Origin: Allobaculum mucilyticum
GTDB taxonomy: Bacteria > Bacillota_I > Bacilli_A > Erysipelotrichales > Erysipelotrichaceae
NCBI RefSeq assembly: GCF_022701195.1
Contig: NZ_CP078089.1
Span: 2,418,001-2,482,000, forward strand
DNA: 64,000 nucleotides
Direction: 5' to 3'
Part shown: piece by piece, positions 55,490 to 64,000 of the stretch
Layout: each line of letters starts with the position of its first letter
Position numbering within the stretch: position 1 is the first letter of the stretch
Notes under the pieces: generated by a model
Seen by the model: the letters and a program-made list of their open reading frames with translations, nothing else
Databases searched by the model: none
Told to the model about the DNA's origin: nothing
Translations under genes and position numbers: made by a program

Positions 55490-56890
55490 ATGTGTGTGAA
55501 GAATCGTCTGGAAAAGAAAAACCGCGAAGGTGGTATGAATATGATCGAGGGACCGCTGTGGGATAAGGTCCTGCTGTTTGCGATGCCGCTGGCGTTTACC
55601 GGAATTCTGCAGCAGCTGTTCAATGCGGCGGATGTTGCGGTTGTCGGTCAGTTTACCGGTGAAATGGGTGCGCACTGCATGGCGGCAGTTGGCGCATGCG
55701 CTTCGCTGATCGGTCTGATCGTCAATCTGTTTGTCGGCATCTCTTTAGGAAGCAACGTCGTCATTGCCAGCGGCGTCGGATCACGGAGCACGTCAATGGT
55801 GAAGAAAGCAGCCGTGACTTCGATCTGGCTTGCACTTGCTGGAGGAGTGTTCCTGACACTGATCGGCGAATTTGCGGCTTCCTGGGCGCTGAGTGTGATG
55901 GGTGTTCCGGAAGAAGTCTTTCCGCTGGCTGAGCTGTATCTGAAAATCTATCTTGCTGGAATGCCGGTTATTCTGCTCTATAACTTTGAAGCCGCAATCT
56001 TCCGCGGTGTCGGGCTGCCGCAGATTCCGCTGATCGCACTGGCCGCAAGCGGTGTGATTAACGTTATCCTCAACCTGGCCTTTGTTCTTGGCTTTGGCAT
56101 GAACGTAGACGGGGTAGCGATTGCGACGGTCGTTTCCAATCTGATCAGTTCGGTCATCCTGTTCTGGATTCTGCTTCACAGGAAGATGATTTCCTGGAAG
56201 AGTCTGTTCACCAAACCTTTCGATCTGAAGATCACATCAAGAATTTTGCAGATCGGCATTCCATCCGGCATTCAGTCTTCTGTATTTTCGATTGCCAATG
56301 TCGTCATTCAGTCCGGTTTCAATTCGCTGGGAACCATCGTTATGGCTTCGAGCAGTGCAGCACTCAATATTGAGCTTGTCGAATACAACATCATCAGCTC
56401 ATTTGGTCAGGCTTGCACGACATTTACGGGTCAGAACTACGGAGCAGGGAAGATTCACCGGTGTGAGAAGGTTTTAAAAACCTGCTATCTGGAAGGTCTG
56501 GCAATAACCTGCGTAACAGCCGGTCTGGTCATTCTTTTTGGAAAGCCGCTTCTTTCGCTGTTTAACTCCAATCCGGAAGTCATTGAAAACGGCTATCTGC
56601 GTCTTGTGATTCTGATGTGCAGCTATTTCTTCTCCACTCAGTACGAAGTCATTTCCGGTTACCTGCGCGGCTTTGGCATTTCGGTACTTCCGGCTGTTCT
56701 GACAACGCTTGGCGTCTGTGTTGTCCGGATCTTCTGGATTCTGTTTGTTTTTCCTCTTTCGCCGACCTATGCAACCATTCTGGTCATCTTCCCGATTTCA
56801 CTGGGCACTGCAGCGCTTCTGCTGATTCTTGCTCTGATCTATAAACGCCCGGCCAGACGGATTCTGGCAGCAAGAGAAGCCGCTGCCTGA
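55490..56890 (+). CDS. MATE-family efflux transporter
   Basis: A 466-aa exporter with about twelve membrane segments. The MATE pattern is clear: GPLWDKVLLFAMPLAFTGILQQLFNAADVAVVGQFTG, and FGQACTTFTGQNYGAGK in the second half. It would expel drugs or metabolites in exchange for Na+ or H+. The ATG at 55490 has GGAGAGGGG just before it; an inner ATG at 55535 with GAAGGTGG is an alternative. The gene is divergent from the ECF sigma operon, so a link is possible. Confidence 0.9.
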   Translation: MCVKNRLEKKNREGGMNMIEGPLWDKVLLFAMPLAFTGILQQLFNAADVAVVGQFTGEMGAHCMAAVGACASLIGLIVNLFVGISLGSNVVIASGVGSRSTSMVKKAAVTSIWLALAGGVFLTLIGEFAASWALSVMGVPEEVFPLAELYLKIYLAGMPVILLYNFEAAIFRGVGLPQIPLIALAASGVINVILNLAFVLGFGMNVDGVAIATVVSNLISSVILFWILLHRKMISWKSLFTKPFDLKITSRILQIGIPSGIQSSVFSIANVVIQSGFNSLGTIVMASSSAALNIELVEYNIISSFGQACTTFTGQNYGAGKIHRCEKVLKTCYLEGLAITCVTAGLVILFGKPLLSLFNSNPEVIENGYLRLVILMCSYFFSTQYEVISGYLRGFGISVLPAVLTTLGVCVVRIFWILFVFPLSPTYATILVIFPISLGTAALLLILALIYKRPARRILAAREAAA

Positions 56891-56985
56891 TCCGGTTTTC
56901 TGGCGATATTCTGGCCTGTCTGCCGGGTCTGCGATTTTACGGATTCCGGTTTGAAAAAGAAATTTCAAAAAAATGAATTTTATTG

Positions 56986-57015
56986 TTGCCAACTGGTTCA
57001 GAAGGATGTTATATT
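56986..57015 (+). promoter_or_regulatory. Promoter of tRNA-Trp
   Basis: TTGCCA (56986-56991), 18-base spacer, TATATT (57010-57015), 12 bases before the tRNA. Confidence 0.65.
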
Positions 57016-57027
57016 AATCAGGCATTC

Positions 57028-57101
57028 AGGGGTATAGTTCAATGGTAGAGCATCGGTCTCCAAAACCGCTGATGTGGGTTCAACTCCTGCTACCCCTGCC
57101 A
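57028..57101 (+). tRNA. tRNA-Trp (anticodon CCA)
   Basis: The acceptor stem AGGGGTA pairs with TACCCCT, the anticodon loop is CTCCAAA with CCA in the centre, and the T-arm GGGTTCAACTCC is intact. The discriminator is G, as expected for tRNA-Trp, and the 3' CCA is encoded. It stands alone with its own promoter and terminator. Confidence 0.96.
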
Positions 57102-57156
57102 TTTGGCAAATTCGAACTTTATTGGAAAAATCTTATAAAGCTCGTCATTATATGAA

Positions 57157-57182
57157 ACCTGTCCGCTGGGCAGGTTTTTTTA
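57157..57182 (+). terminator. Terminator after tRNA-Trp
   Basis: ACCTGTCC pairs with GGGCAGGT (one G-U) over a 3-base loop, followed by eight T. Confidence 0.9.
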
Positions 57183-57314
57183 TTCCCTGATGGTTCTTGG
57201 GCGGATGAGAACAGAGGAAAACAGAAGGAAACAGACATCCGGGTCATCCTGGTTTTTTGTGCCGGAAATGCTGGGGATAATGATAGGAAGCGAATAAAGA
57301 CGGAGGGACAGAAA

Positions 57315-57605
57315 ATGGACGAACAGAAGATGGATCCGCAGATGGAAGAAAACCTGGCGATTTCAACGGTGCAGAAGGCAGAAGGAAAATGGTATGTCTA
57401 TAAAGGCAGTGAAGAACCGCTGTTTTTCGGGGATACAGGTCATTTTGAAGTCATGGGCGATATGAACTGCTGTGCACCTACGGATGCGGTTCTGTTTGCG
57501 TTTATTACGAATGACGGCCGTCGGCTGATGATGGATGCACCGTCTTTGTTAAAGTTCTTTCATGCGTGCAGACCTTCCGGATCTGTGAGCCCCGATTTTT
57601 CCTGA
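57315..57605 (+). CDS. Small cytosolic protein of unknown function, 96 aa
   Basis: It begins MDEQKMDPQMEENLAIS and has a compact beta-rich middle (KWYVYKGSEEPLFFGDTGHFEVMGDMNCC). No family is recognised. GGAGGG lies 9 bases before the ATG, and its end faces the second MATE gene, with a terminator between. Confidence 0.65.
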   Translation: MDEQKMDPQMEENLAISTVQKAEGKWYVYKGSEEPLFFGDTGHFEVMGDMNCCAPTDAVLFAFITNDGRRLMMDAPSLLKFFHACRPSGSVSPDFS

Positions 57606-57667
57606 ACCTTCAGACCAGATGCTGAGGAAAAAGCCGGAAATAAATGAGGACAGAATAATCAGATATG

Positions 57668-57728
57668 AAAAAGCGGACGGAGAACTTCCATAAGGAAGCA
57701 TCTTCGTCCGCTTTGTTTCTGTTTAAGC
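57668..57728. terminator. Bidirectional terminator between the 96-aa gene and the second MATE gene
   Basis: AAAGCGGACG pairs with CGTCCGCTTT and the inner CTTCC-ATAAGG-GGAAG region extends it. T-rich on both strands. Confidence 0.8.
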
Positions 57729-57736
57729 AATCTGGA

Positions 57737-59146
57737 TCAGGCGGCTGCTGTTTCCGCCTGTCTGAGCGTTTTGCGGTTCTGTTCAATAAGAGCCGGCAGT
57801 TTGTTTTTAACATAGCGCCAGAACAGAATGCCCGTTGTGACGCAGGCGATGGCGTCGGCGACAGGCTCTGCCAGGTAAACGGCAGCGGTCTGGTTGGAAA
57901 TGAACATCGGGAGAATGTAGATCAGCGGGATCAGCAGAATGATCTTACGGAAGACGGCGAGGAACAGGGAAGTCTTCGCGTTTCCAAGAGCGATAAATGT
58001 CTGCTGGCAGGCAATCTGGATGCCAAACAGGCAGGAGGCTGCCATGTAGACGCGCAGCGACCAGCAGGTGAAGGAAACCAGTTCCGGATCGCTTGTAAAG
58101 ATCCGGGCAAAGCCCTGCGGGAAGAGTTCGGCAAGAGCCCACAGACCTGTGGAATAACATACGGATGTAATCAGCAGGGTCCGGAAAGTCTTTTTAATAC
58201 GATCCAGGTTGGCCGCGCCGAAGTTGTAGGAAACAATCGGCTGGGAGCCCTGGGTCAGACCCTGCAATGGAAGCATCGCAAACTGCATGACACTGGCAAG
58301 AATCGTCATACTTCCGACCGCAAGGTCGCCGCCGAAGCGCTGAAGCGAAGAGTTGAATGCCAGAGTGATGAAGCTTTCCGTAATCATCATGACAAACGGG
58401 GAAAGACCAAGCGCCAGGCAGGAAGGAAGAAGAGACCAGTCAAGCCGGAGCTGGGAAAGACGGATGTGCAGGTCTGTGTGTTTCGAAGAAAGGAACCACA
58501 GAACGAAGATCGCGGAAATGCCCTGCGAAATGATGGTCGCCAGAGCAGCGCCCTGAACGCCCATGCCAAAGAAGAAAATCAGAATCGGGTCAAGAATAAT
58601 GTTGATGATGGCACCGATTACGACAGTAGCCATGCCCCATCCGGCAAAGCCCTGCGAGTTGATGAATGCGTTCATGCCTAATGCAACCTGAACGAAGATC
58701 GTTCCTGCTGCATAAATCTGCATGTAGCTCCATGCATAGCCGATGGTATCCTGGCTGGCACCGAACATCATCAGCAGATCACGGCCGAACAGTTCGGTCA
58801 GAACGGTCAGAACAAGAGCGGCAATAATCAGAAGAGCTAAGGAGCTGTTCATGATGCGCTCAGCGGTCTTCTTGTCTCTCTGACCGAGGAAGACAGAAGC
58901 GCGGGGTGCAGCACCCATGCAGATCAGATACGAGAAGGCACTGATTGCGGTAATCAGTGGCATCGTAACGCCGACTCCGGTCAGAGCCAGCTTGCCGATC
59001 TGGGGAATATGACCGATATACATACGGTCAACAATGTTGTAGAGAACGTTGACAACCTGTGCAAGAATGCACGGAATTGCCAGGGAGAAGAGCAGGCGCC
59101 CGATTGGAGCGGAGCCCAGATCTCTCGAATTCTTACTGGATTTCAA
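57737..59146 (-). CDS. MATE-family efflux transporter (second)
   Basis: A 469-aa twelve-helix exporter of the NorM/DinF-like type. PIGRLLFSLAIPCILAQVVNVLYNIVDRMYIGHIP opens it, and LQGLTQGSQPIVSYNFGAANLDRIK is the matching half-two motif. It starts with TTG at 59146, seven bases after GAGGTGAT on the minus strand. It is not closely similar in sequence to the first MATE protein at 55490, so the two are likely separate families rather than a recent duplication. Confidence 0.9.
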   Translation of the reverse strand: MKSSKNSRDLGSAPIGRLLFSLAIPCILAQVVNVLYNIVDRMYIGHIPQIGKLALTGVGVTMPLITAISAFSYLICMGAAPRASVFLGQRDKKTAERIMNSSLALLIIAALVLTVLTELFGRDLLMMFGASQDTIGYAWSYMQIYAAGTIFVQVALGMNAFINSQGFAGWGMATVVIGAIINIILDPILIFFFGMGVQGAALATIISQGISAIFVLWFLSSKHTDLHIRLSQLRLDWSLLPSCLALGLSPFVMMITESFITLAFNSSLQRFGGDLAVGSMTILASVMQFAMLPLQGLTQGSQPIVSYNFGAANLDRIKKTFRTLLITSVCYSTGLWALAELFPQGFARIFTSDPELVSFTCWSLRVYMAASCLFGIQIACQQTFIALGNAKTSLFLAVFRKIILLIPLIYILPMFISNQTAAVYLAEPVADAIACVTTGILFWRYVKNKLPALIEQNRKTLRQAETAAA

Positions 59147-59535
59147 TTTGGATCACCTCAAAATCCATATTATGCAGGATTTGAACATGAAATTGTTGGA
59201 GAAGGATCGAGAGGGTCTGTCTGGATGGGGCAGAATGCAAAGAAAGCTGAAAATGGAATAAAATCTATCGTTCAGATAACTGGTTTTACAGAAATTGAAC
59301 GATTTTTTCTGTTTATCCTTTTCATGCCAACTGTTCTGTGCTCAATGTACTTTTCTGCTGCTTTCATAAGAGACGCAGACAGTGCTTTTTTAATGTAAGC
59401 GGAGCGGACAGGACAAAACGAATAGTGAAATGAAAAACTCCCGGATGTGTTTGAATTTTGCACGGACAGACCACATACTGAAATCTGTATTGCTTCAGGA
59501 GTAATCCTCCTGAATAGAAAGGAGACGATAAATTC
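59147..59535. other. Intergenic region between the second MATE gene and the YfhO gene
   Basis: No gene is supported; frames on both strands have no ribosome site or protein-like composition. It holds the promoter and leader hairpin of the YfhO gene (59451-59514). Confidence 0.55.
59451..59514 (+). promoter_or_regulatory. Promoter and leader hairpin of the YfhO-type gene
   Basis: TTGAAT (59451-59456), 17-base spacer, CATACT (59474-59479). In the short leader TTCAGGA (59494-59500) pairs with TCCTGAA (59508-59514), ending just before the AAAGGAG ribosome site. Confidence 0.6.
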
Positions 59536-62500
59536 ATGGAACAGACTGCGGATCTGCACGCAGAAACTCCGGTACGCACAAAGCTTAAGCTGAAGTGTCC
59601 GGAAAGCGTGGTGCGGATCGCAAAAAAAGTCAGCGCGCCGTTTGAGAAAATCCGGAACGTTCAGACGCGTGCGGCTGTGATCACGCTGCTGTTGATGTCT
59701 GTCATCTGGATCGTCGCCTGGATTGCGATGGGCCTGTTTCCGTTAGGAGATCAGAGCCTGTGTACCAATGACGGCTATGCACAGTACATGCCATTCCTTT
59801 CCGAATTCTGGAGCATCTTCAGGGAAGGCGGAAGCGTGTTCTACTCATGGCATGGAGGGCTTGGCGGAAACTTCTATCTGACCATCGCCTACTATCTGAT
59901 GAGTCCGTTCACGTTCCTGGCTCTTCTGTTCGACCGGACGATGATCCCGTTTTCGGCCAATCTGATCATTGTTCTGAAGAACATTCTTGTCGGTGTTCTG
60001 ATGGCCTGGTATCTGCCTTCCCGGCTTAAACGCCCGCGCAAAGCGATGCCGGCTGTGGCGTGTGCAGTGACCTATGCCTTCAGCTTTTACTTCATGGCGT
60101 ATGCGGTCAACTTCATGTGGATGGATTCGATCGCTCTGGTGCCGCTGATGCTTTATGGCATGGAACGGATCGATACCCGCAAAGGCAGAGCGATCTATCT
60201 GATCTCTCTGGCCATGGCGATCTTCATGAACTTCTACATGGGTGCCGTCATCTGCATTTTCCTGGCTTTCTATGAACTGGTCATCCTGGTGCGGCTCAAC
60301 AGCCGTAAGGGATGGATCGACTTTGCCTGGTTTGCGCTCTGCTCAATCTGCGCAGCGCTGATTGCCGGCATGGTTCTTCTGCCAGTGATACAGGGCATGC
60401 TTATGGACAATGTATCGCGCATGTCGCCCCCGGATTTTGAGATTTTCTCGAATGCGGAGTACTTCTTTTCCAGAATGCTTCCGGATGCAGATATCGTCCG
60501 GATCACCCGCGATCGCGGCGATATCAACATCTATATGGGATCAGCCTGCCTGTTTCTGTGTCTGCTGTATGTTTTCTGCAGCAGAAAGCCATGGCGCGAG
60601 CGGCTCGGTCTTTCGGGACTGTGCCTGCTGTATCTGGCTGCCACACAGATCAGCTGGCTGAACTATGCGTTCCACGGCTTCTACATGCAGCGCCTGGTTC
60701 CAAACCGCTTTGGCTTTATCATTGCCCTTCTGGCAGCGCTGATGATGTTTGGCGGACTGCAGAGGCTGAGAAAAACGAAGTTCAGCTCGATGGCTGTCTG
60801 TGCCGGCGTCAGTGCTCTGTTCTTTGTGCTCTGTACGCTCTGTACAGACTTAGAGAACTGGTGGATTGCGATCGTTCTGACTCTGGCTCTTGCGGTCTAT
60901 CTGTTTACTGCAGCATTTGGCAATCGTACGCTGCTTTGCTGGATGATCCTTGCGGAAGCCTGCGGATGTCTTTCTCAGGCAGCTCCTGGAAGTCTCAGCG
61001 ATTCCTACATGAACATGCAGCCAAATCTCCAGGCTGCCGGCTATACGACGGAGGGCCGTTCGGATATTCTGACCTGCGACATTGTCAATGCGCCGGCTCT
61101 GTACGGATTCAAAGGCGTTTCGGCCTTTAACTCTGTCATCAATCCGGATACAGCGGATATTCTTGGCAAGCTTGGATTTGCGAGCGGCGAAAACTACTAT
61201 CGCGTGTTCGGCCATACGCCGATCAGCGATCTGCTGCTTGGATTCAACATGTTCGCAGCGGATTCGGATGAAATGGTTCCGGCACCGTATGTCGCGGTCG
61301 CCAATATCGGAGATCTGATCATCTGGAAATCGCCGTGGGAGATGCCGATTGCCAGTGACGTGTTCAACAATGTTGATCTGTACTCGCGCAACAAGTTTAC
61401 GAACCTCAATGAACTCTTCCCGGGCAGCTTCAATCTGCTCACCCCGGGTACCACAATTGAGACTTCGGCTGAAACGGAAGAGACAGATGAAGGCTACTCT
61501 CTCAAAGAGATCAAAAAGGGAGAGACCACGATCGTGACCATCGATCCGATTGAAGCGAAAGACATGTATGTCTACGGCTTCTTAAGCGGAACGCAGGACT
61601 ATGAGGTTGTCAAAAACGGCACAACCATTCATAAAGACCGCTATGAAGGCGATATCGTCTATGTCGGCGATGTCACTGAAAGCGATACGATCGAACTCTG
61701 CTTTACGGCCAAAGCAGACCGGGAAAAAGCGGATCTGCGACTGCAGTTTGCATCGCTGACAGAAGGTGCTGTCGACCGTGCGGTTTACTTCCTGCAGGAA
61801 GGCGGACTGAAGAATCAGAAGATTTCGGCTACCGGCGTTGTCGGCAGCTACGATACCGACGAGGAAAAAGATCTTGTCTTTACCATTCCATATGATCCGG
61901 GATGGTCTGCCCGCGTGAACGGGGAAGATGTGGAGCTGACCAGCTATAAGGACGGATTCCTCAAAATTCATCTTCAGGCCGGTCACAGCGAAATCTCGTT
62001 GAGCTACCGTCCAATGGGATTTGACACCGGTGTTCTGATCACCACAGAAGGCATTGTTCTTGCAGCGATTATTCTGATCTTCCCGCTCAAAAAGAAGAAA
62101 GGGGCAAAAGCTGCACCGGCTTCTGCCGATCAGGGGGATGAAGCAGAACCCTTTTCGACGGAAGTCACTCTGTATCCTCTTGATGACGAGGATGAAGACC
62201 CGGATCCATCGGATCCATTTGACGAAACCGGCACGCTCTTCTACCGTCTTAAAAACAGATTCTTCAAAAAAGAAGAAGAGTCCGACGGCGAAGAAGACAG
62301 TGAAGAAGTGTCCGAAGATGATCCGGAAGCTGCATCTGAAACCACGGCTGTCATTGAAGAAGATGAACAGACTGAACCAGTCGAACCTGAATCCGAAGAA
62401 GTGTCTGAACCAGCCTGTGCGGACACAGAGGACTGTGAAGCTGCAGAACTCATCGAGACCTGTACAGACGAAGAAGAAAGCGAAGACAGCACTTCAACCC

Positions 62501-63186
62501 AGATTCAGGAAACCTCTGAAGAAACTCTTATCGTTGAAGAGGAAGAAGCAGAGGACGGCGAAGAACTCGAGATCCAGGAAACGGAAATCTGTGAAATCGA
62601 AGAACAGCCGGAAACGGCAGCCGAAAGCGAGTCTTCTGATGAATCGTCCTGCGAAGAGTGTCTCGAGCAGGAAGCTTGGGCAAACCGGATGAGTATCCCG
62701 GACAGTCAGCCAGAACAGCCCGAAGATCCGGAAGAAGAAGCGGAAGAAGAAGCGGAAGCTGAAGCCGAAACTGAACCAGAAGATGCAGACGTTTCTGCAG
62801 AAGCTGAATCTGTTCTGGAAGGAGCAGACCAGCCTGAATTCGAGTCGTCTGAAGAAGCAGAAGAGAATTCTGTACAAGAGGATGACTCGATGCCGGAATC
62901 TGACCAGCCCGATGAAGATTCTGAAAAGAGTCCAGAGACTGAGCCAGAAGAAAAGTCTTCTCTGACGGTGGTCGAATCTGAAGATGCAGTACTGGAAGAA
63001 TCGGTGGTTCCCCAGGAGCCGGTTCAGCCTGAACCGGAAGTACAGGAACCTTCTCAGACGGAAGAACCTTCTGTTTCACAGGAGCAGGAAGCTGCACCCG
63101 TTCACAGAAAACTCTCCAGAAGAGAACGATATTCCATGCTGAATATCGATCTGAGATCTTCTAAATCCGACGAGGAAAATCAGTAA
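59536..63186 (+). CDS. YfhO-family membrane protein with a very long acidic C-terminal tail
   Basis: A 1,216-aa protein. Residues 45-490 hold about twelve membrane helices with YfhO marks such as PLGDQSLCTNDGYAQYMPFLSEFWS and LVPNRFGF. Residues 490-835 are an outside beta-rich domain, and one more helix follows at about 828-850. YfhO proteins are GT-C-like and in some Firmicutes glycosylate teichoic acids. Unusually, residues from about 855 to 1,216 form a cytosolic, very Glu/Asp/Ser-rich tail, ending in a basic motif (RKLSRRERYSML). Typical family members stop near 850-900 aa. The frame is continuous. Confidence 0.9.
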   Translation: MEQTADLHAETPVRTKLKLKCPESVVRIAKKVSAPFEKIRNVQTRAAVITLLLMSVIWIVAWIAMGLFPLGDQSLCTNDGYAQYMPFLSEFWSIFREGGSVFYSWHGGLGGNFYLTIAYYLMSPFTFLALLFDRTMIPFSANLIIVLKNILVGVLMAWYLPSRLKRPRKAMPAVACAVTYAFSFYFMAYAVNFMWMDSIALVPLMLYGMERIDTRKGRAIYLISLAMAIFMNFYMGAVICIFLAFYELVILVRLNSRKGWIDFAWFALCSICAALIAGMVLLPVIQGMLMDNVSRMSPPDFEIFSNAEYFFSRMLPDADIVRITRDRGDINIYMGSACLFLCLLYVFCSRKPWRERLGLSGLCLLYLAATQISWLNYAFHGFYMQRLVPNRFGFIIALLAALMMFGGLQRLRKTKFSSMAVCAGVSALFFVLCTLCTDLENWWIAIVLTLALAVYLFTAAFGNRTLLCWMILAEACGCLSQAAPGSLSDSYMNMQPNLQAAGYTTEGRSDILTCDIVNAPALYGFKGVSAFNSVINPDTADILGKLGFASGENYYRVFGHTPISDLLLGFNMFAADSDEMVPAPYVAVANIGDLIIWKSPWEMPIASDVFNNVDLYSRNKFTNLNELFPGSFNLLTPGTTIETSAETEETDEGYSLKEIKKGETTIVTIDPIEAKDMYVYGFLSGTQDYEVVKNGTTIHKDRYEGDIVYVGDVTESDTIELCFTAKADREKADLRLQFASLTEGAVDRAVYFLQEGGLKNQKISATGVVGSYDTDEEKDLVFTIPYDPGWSARVNGEDVELTSYKDGFLKIHLQAGHSEISLSYRPMGFDTGVLITTEGIVLAAIILIFPLKKKKGAKAAPASADQGDEAEPFSTEVTLYPLDDEDEDPDPSDPFDETGTLFYRLKNRFFKKEEESDGEEDSEEVSEDDPEAASETTAVIEEDEQTEPVEPESEEVSEPACADTEDCEAAELIETCTDEEESEDSTSTQIQETSEETLIVEEEEAEDGEELEIQETEICEIEEQPETAAESESSDESSCEECLEQEAWANRMSIPDSQPEQPEDPEEEAEEEAEAEAETEPEDADVSAEAESVLEGADQPEFESSEEAEENSVQEDDSMPESDQPDEDSEKSPETEPEEKSSLTVVESEDAVLEESVVPQEPVQPEPEVQEPSQTEEPSVSQEQEAAPVHRKLSRRERYSMLNIDLRSSKSDEENQ

Positions 63187-63227
63187 CAGACTGCTTTTTT
63201 TTGCGAAGCACACGATTCAGTCATGCA

Positions 63228-63284
63228 AAACGCCCCGAAACAGACCGGAGTATCCTTTCCGGTTCTGCTTCGGGGCGGTCTTTC
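63228..63284. terminator. Bidirectional terminator between the YfhO gene and the aldo/keto reductase gene
   Basis: CGCCCCGAAACAGACCGGA (63231-63249) pairs with its near-complement at 63258-63277. On the minus strand CGTTTTG follows; on the plus strand TCTTTCGTTTTG follows. Confidence 0.85.
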
Positions 63285-63299
63285 GTTTTGGGTTCTGGA

Positions 63300-64000
63300 T
63301 CAGCCGACAGGATTGGTATCCGGATCGAGGCCGGAATAGCCGGTTTCAGGCAGGCTGTCGATGGCTTCCATCTGTTCAGGAGTCAGGGAGAAGTCAAACA
63401 CATCCAGGTTGGCTTTCATCCGTTCATAGTGGGAAGACTTTGGCAGAGGAAGAACGTGTTTCTGCAGAGCATAGCGGATGCAGATCTGGGCGGTTGTTTT
63501 GCCTGTTTCCTTTGCGATTTCTTCGAGCAGCGGCAGCTGCAGAACGCGGGTGCGTCCAAGCGGACTCCAGGCTTCGACGACAATGTCGTGTTCGATGCAG
63601 TAGTCGACGATCTCAGGCTGAGTATAGCCTGGATGAAATTCGATCTGGTTGACCATGGGTTTTACGTCGGTTTTCATCAGAGGTTCAAGGTGGTGAATTT
63701 TGAAATTGGATACACCGATGGCTCTGACTTTTTTCTGGCGGTACAGCTCGATCATGGCTGCCCAGGTATCCATGTTGAGTTCGTTCCACTGATCAGGATG
63801 GACGGTCGCATTGGCTGGCCAGTGAACGAGGTAGAGATCAAGATAGTCGAGACCAAGGTCTTCAAGTGTCTTGTTTGCGGCAGCAATGACATCGTCATAA
63901 TGCTTTGCTTCTGGCGGAACTTTTGAGGTGACTTTCAGCTGTTCGCGCGGAACGCCGCTTTTGGCAATGCCGCGGCCGACTTCGACTTCGTTGCCATACA
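63300..64000 (-). CDS. Aldo/keto reductase (3' part; start outside the window)
   Basis: The last 233 codons are in the window and the gene continues past base 64000. The catalytic Tyr region is at the window edge (YGNEVEVGRGI), the Lys follows in KVTSKV and the His in DLYLVHWP. The cofactor-binding segments IGVSNF, NQIEFHPGY and LPKSSHYERMKANLDVFDF are typical. It uses NAD(P)H to reduce aldehydes or ketones; the substrate is not known. Its stop is TGA at 63300-63302. Confidence 0.93.
   Translation of the reverse strand, partial: YGNEVEVGRGIAKSGVPREQLKVTSKVPPEAKHYDDVIAAANKTLEDLGLDYLDLYLVHWPANATVHPDQWNELNMDTWAAMIELYRQKKVRAIGVSNFKIHHLEPLMKTDVKPMVNQIEFHPGYTQPEIVDYCIEHDIVVEAWSPLGRTRVLQLPLLEEIAKETGKTTAQICIRYALQKHVLPLPKSSHYERMKANLDVFDFSLTPEQMEAIDSLPETGYSGLDPDTNPVG

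Noticed and set aside
59009-59398. 129-aa plus-strand frame at the MATE start
   Set aside because: It overlaps the MATE coding region and its control region; no ribosome site.

Overview
This 64 kb window looks like a chromosomal segment of a low-to-mid GC Firmicute, most likely an Erysipelotrichia-type bacterium. The coding regions appear to have roughly balanced GC by eye. The evidence is the rodZ-pgsA-cinA-recA block, the pcrA-ligA-camS-gatCAB block, strong Shine-Dalgarno sites with frequent TTG and GTG starts, a methionine T-box, and indirect Gln-tRNA synthesis (GatCAB with GltX). Species cannot be read from the sequence alone.

Layout. 1-2.2 kb: the start of a rhodanese gene (minus strand) and a complete 1,903 bp IS1182-type element. 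2.3-9.6 kb: thpR, a zinc-ribbon membrane protein, a gamma-carbonic-anhydrase-like protein, a GNAT gene split by an in-frame TAA, then rodZ-pgsA-cinA-recA. 9.7-13.7 kb: pncA-pncB (NAD salvage), a uracil-DNA glycosylase family protein and an alpha/beta hydrolase. 13.7-15.1 kb: an AT-rich, repeat-bearing leader with one small ORF. 15.1-18.1 kb: a T-box-controlled metNIQ methionine transporter. 18.2-21.5 kb: an rRNA-methyltransferase-like protein, an unrecognised 391-aa protein and a SIS-domain protein. 21.8-31.5 kb: pcrA-ligA-camS, gatCAB and a small membrane protein. 31.6-35.7 kb: a patatin-like phospholipase, a transposon-related small protein and a second, near-identical IS1182-type copy. 35.7-41.4 kb: a TrmA/RlmD-type methyltransferase and a marR-ABC-ABC exporter operon. 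41.5-47 kb: an orphan ArdC-like protein, gltX, and an MscS channel with membrane partners. 47-48.7 kb: an IS4-family element. 48.8-53.8 kb: an M24B aminopeptidase, a CpXC-domain protein, mscL, a PH-like membrane protein split by an in-frame TAG, and an aminotransferase. 54-64 kb: an ECF sigma factor with a membrane partner, two MATE exporters, tRNA-Trp, a YfhO-type protein with a very long acidic tail, and the start of an aldo/keto reductase.

The genes are mostly housekeeping: DNA repair and replication, tRNA charging, NAD and methionine supply, osmotic safety valves and efflux. No phage, CRISPR array or classical defence island is present. The accessory signals are three IS insertions, all with intact 7-bp target duplications, and the ArdC-like gene. 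The most unusual observations are two genes each split by a single in-frame UAA or UAG with an intact downstream half, the acidic tail on the YfhO protein, an operator-rich AT island upstream of a 99-aa ORF, and a GatA with Asp next to its catalytic Ser.
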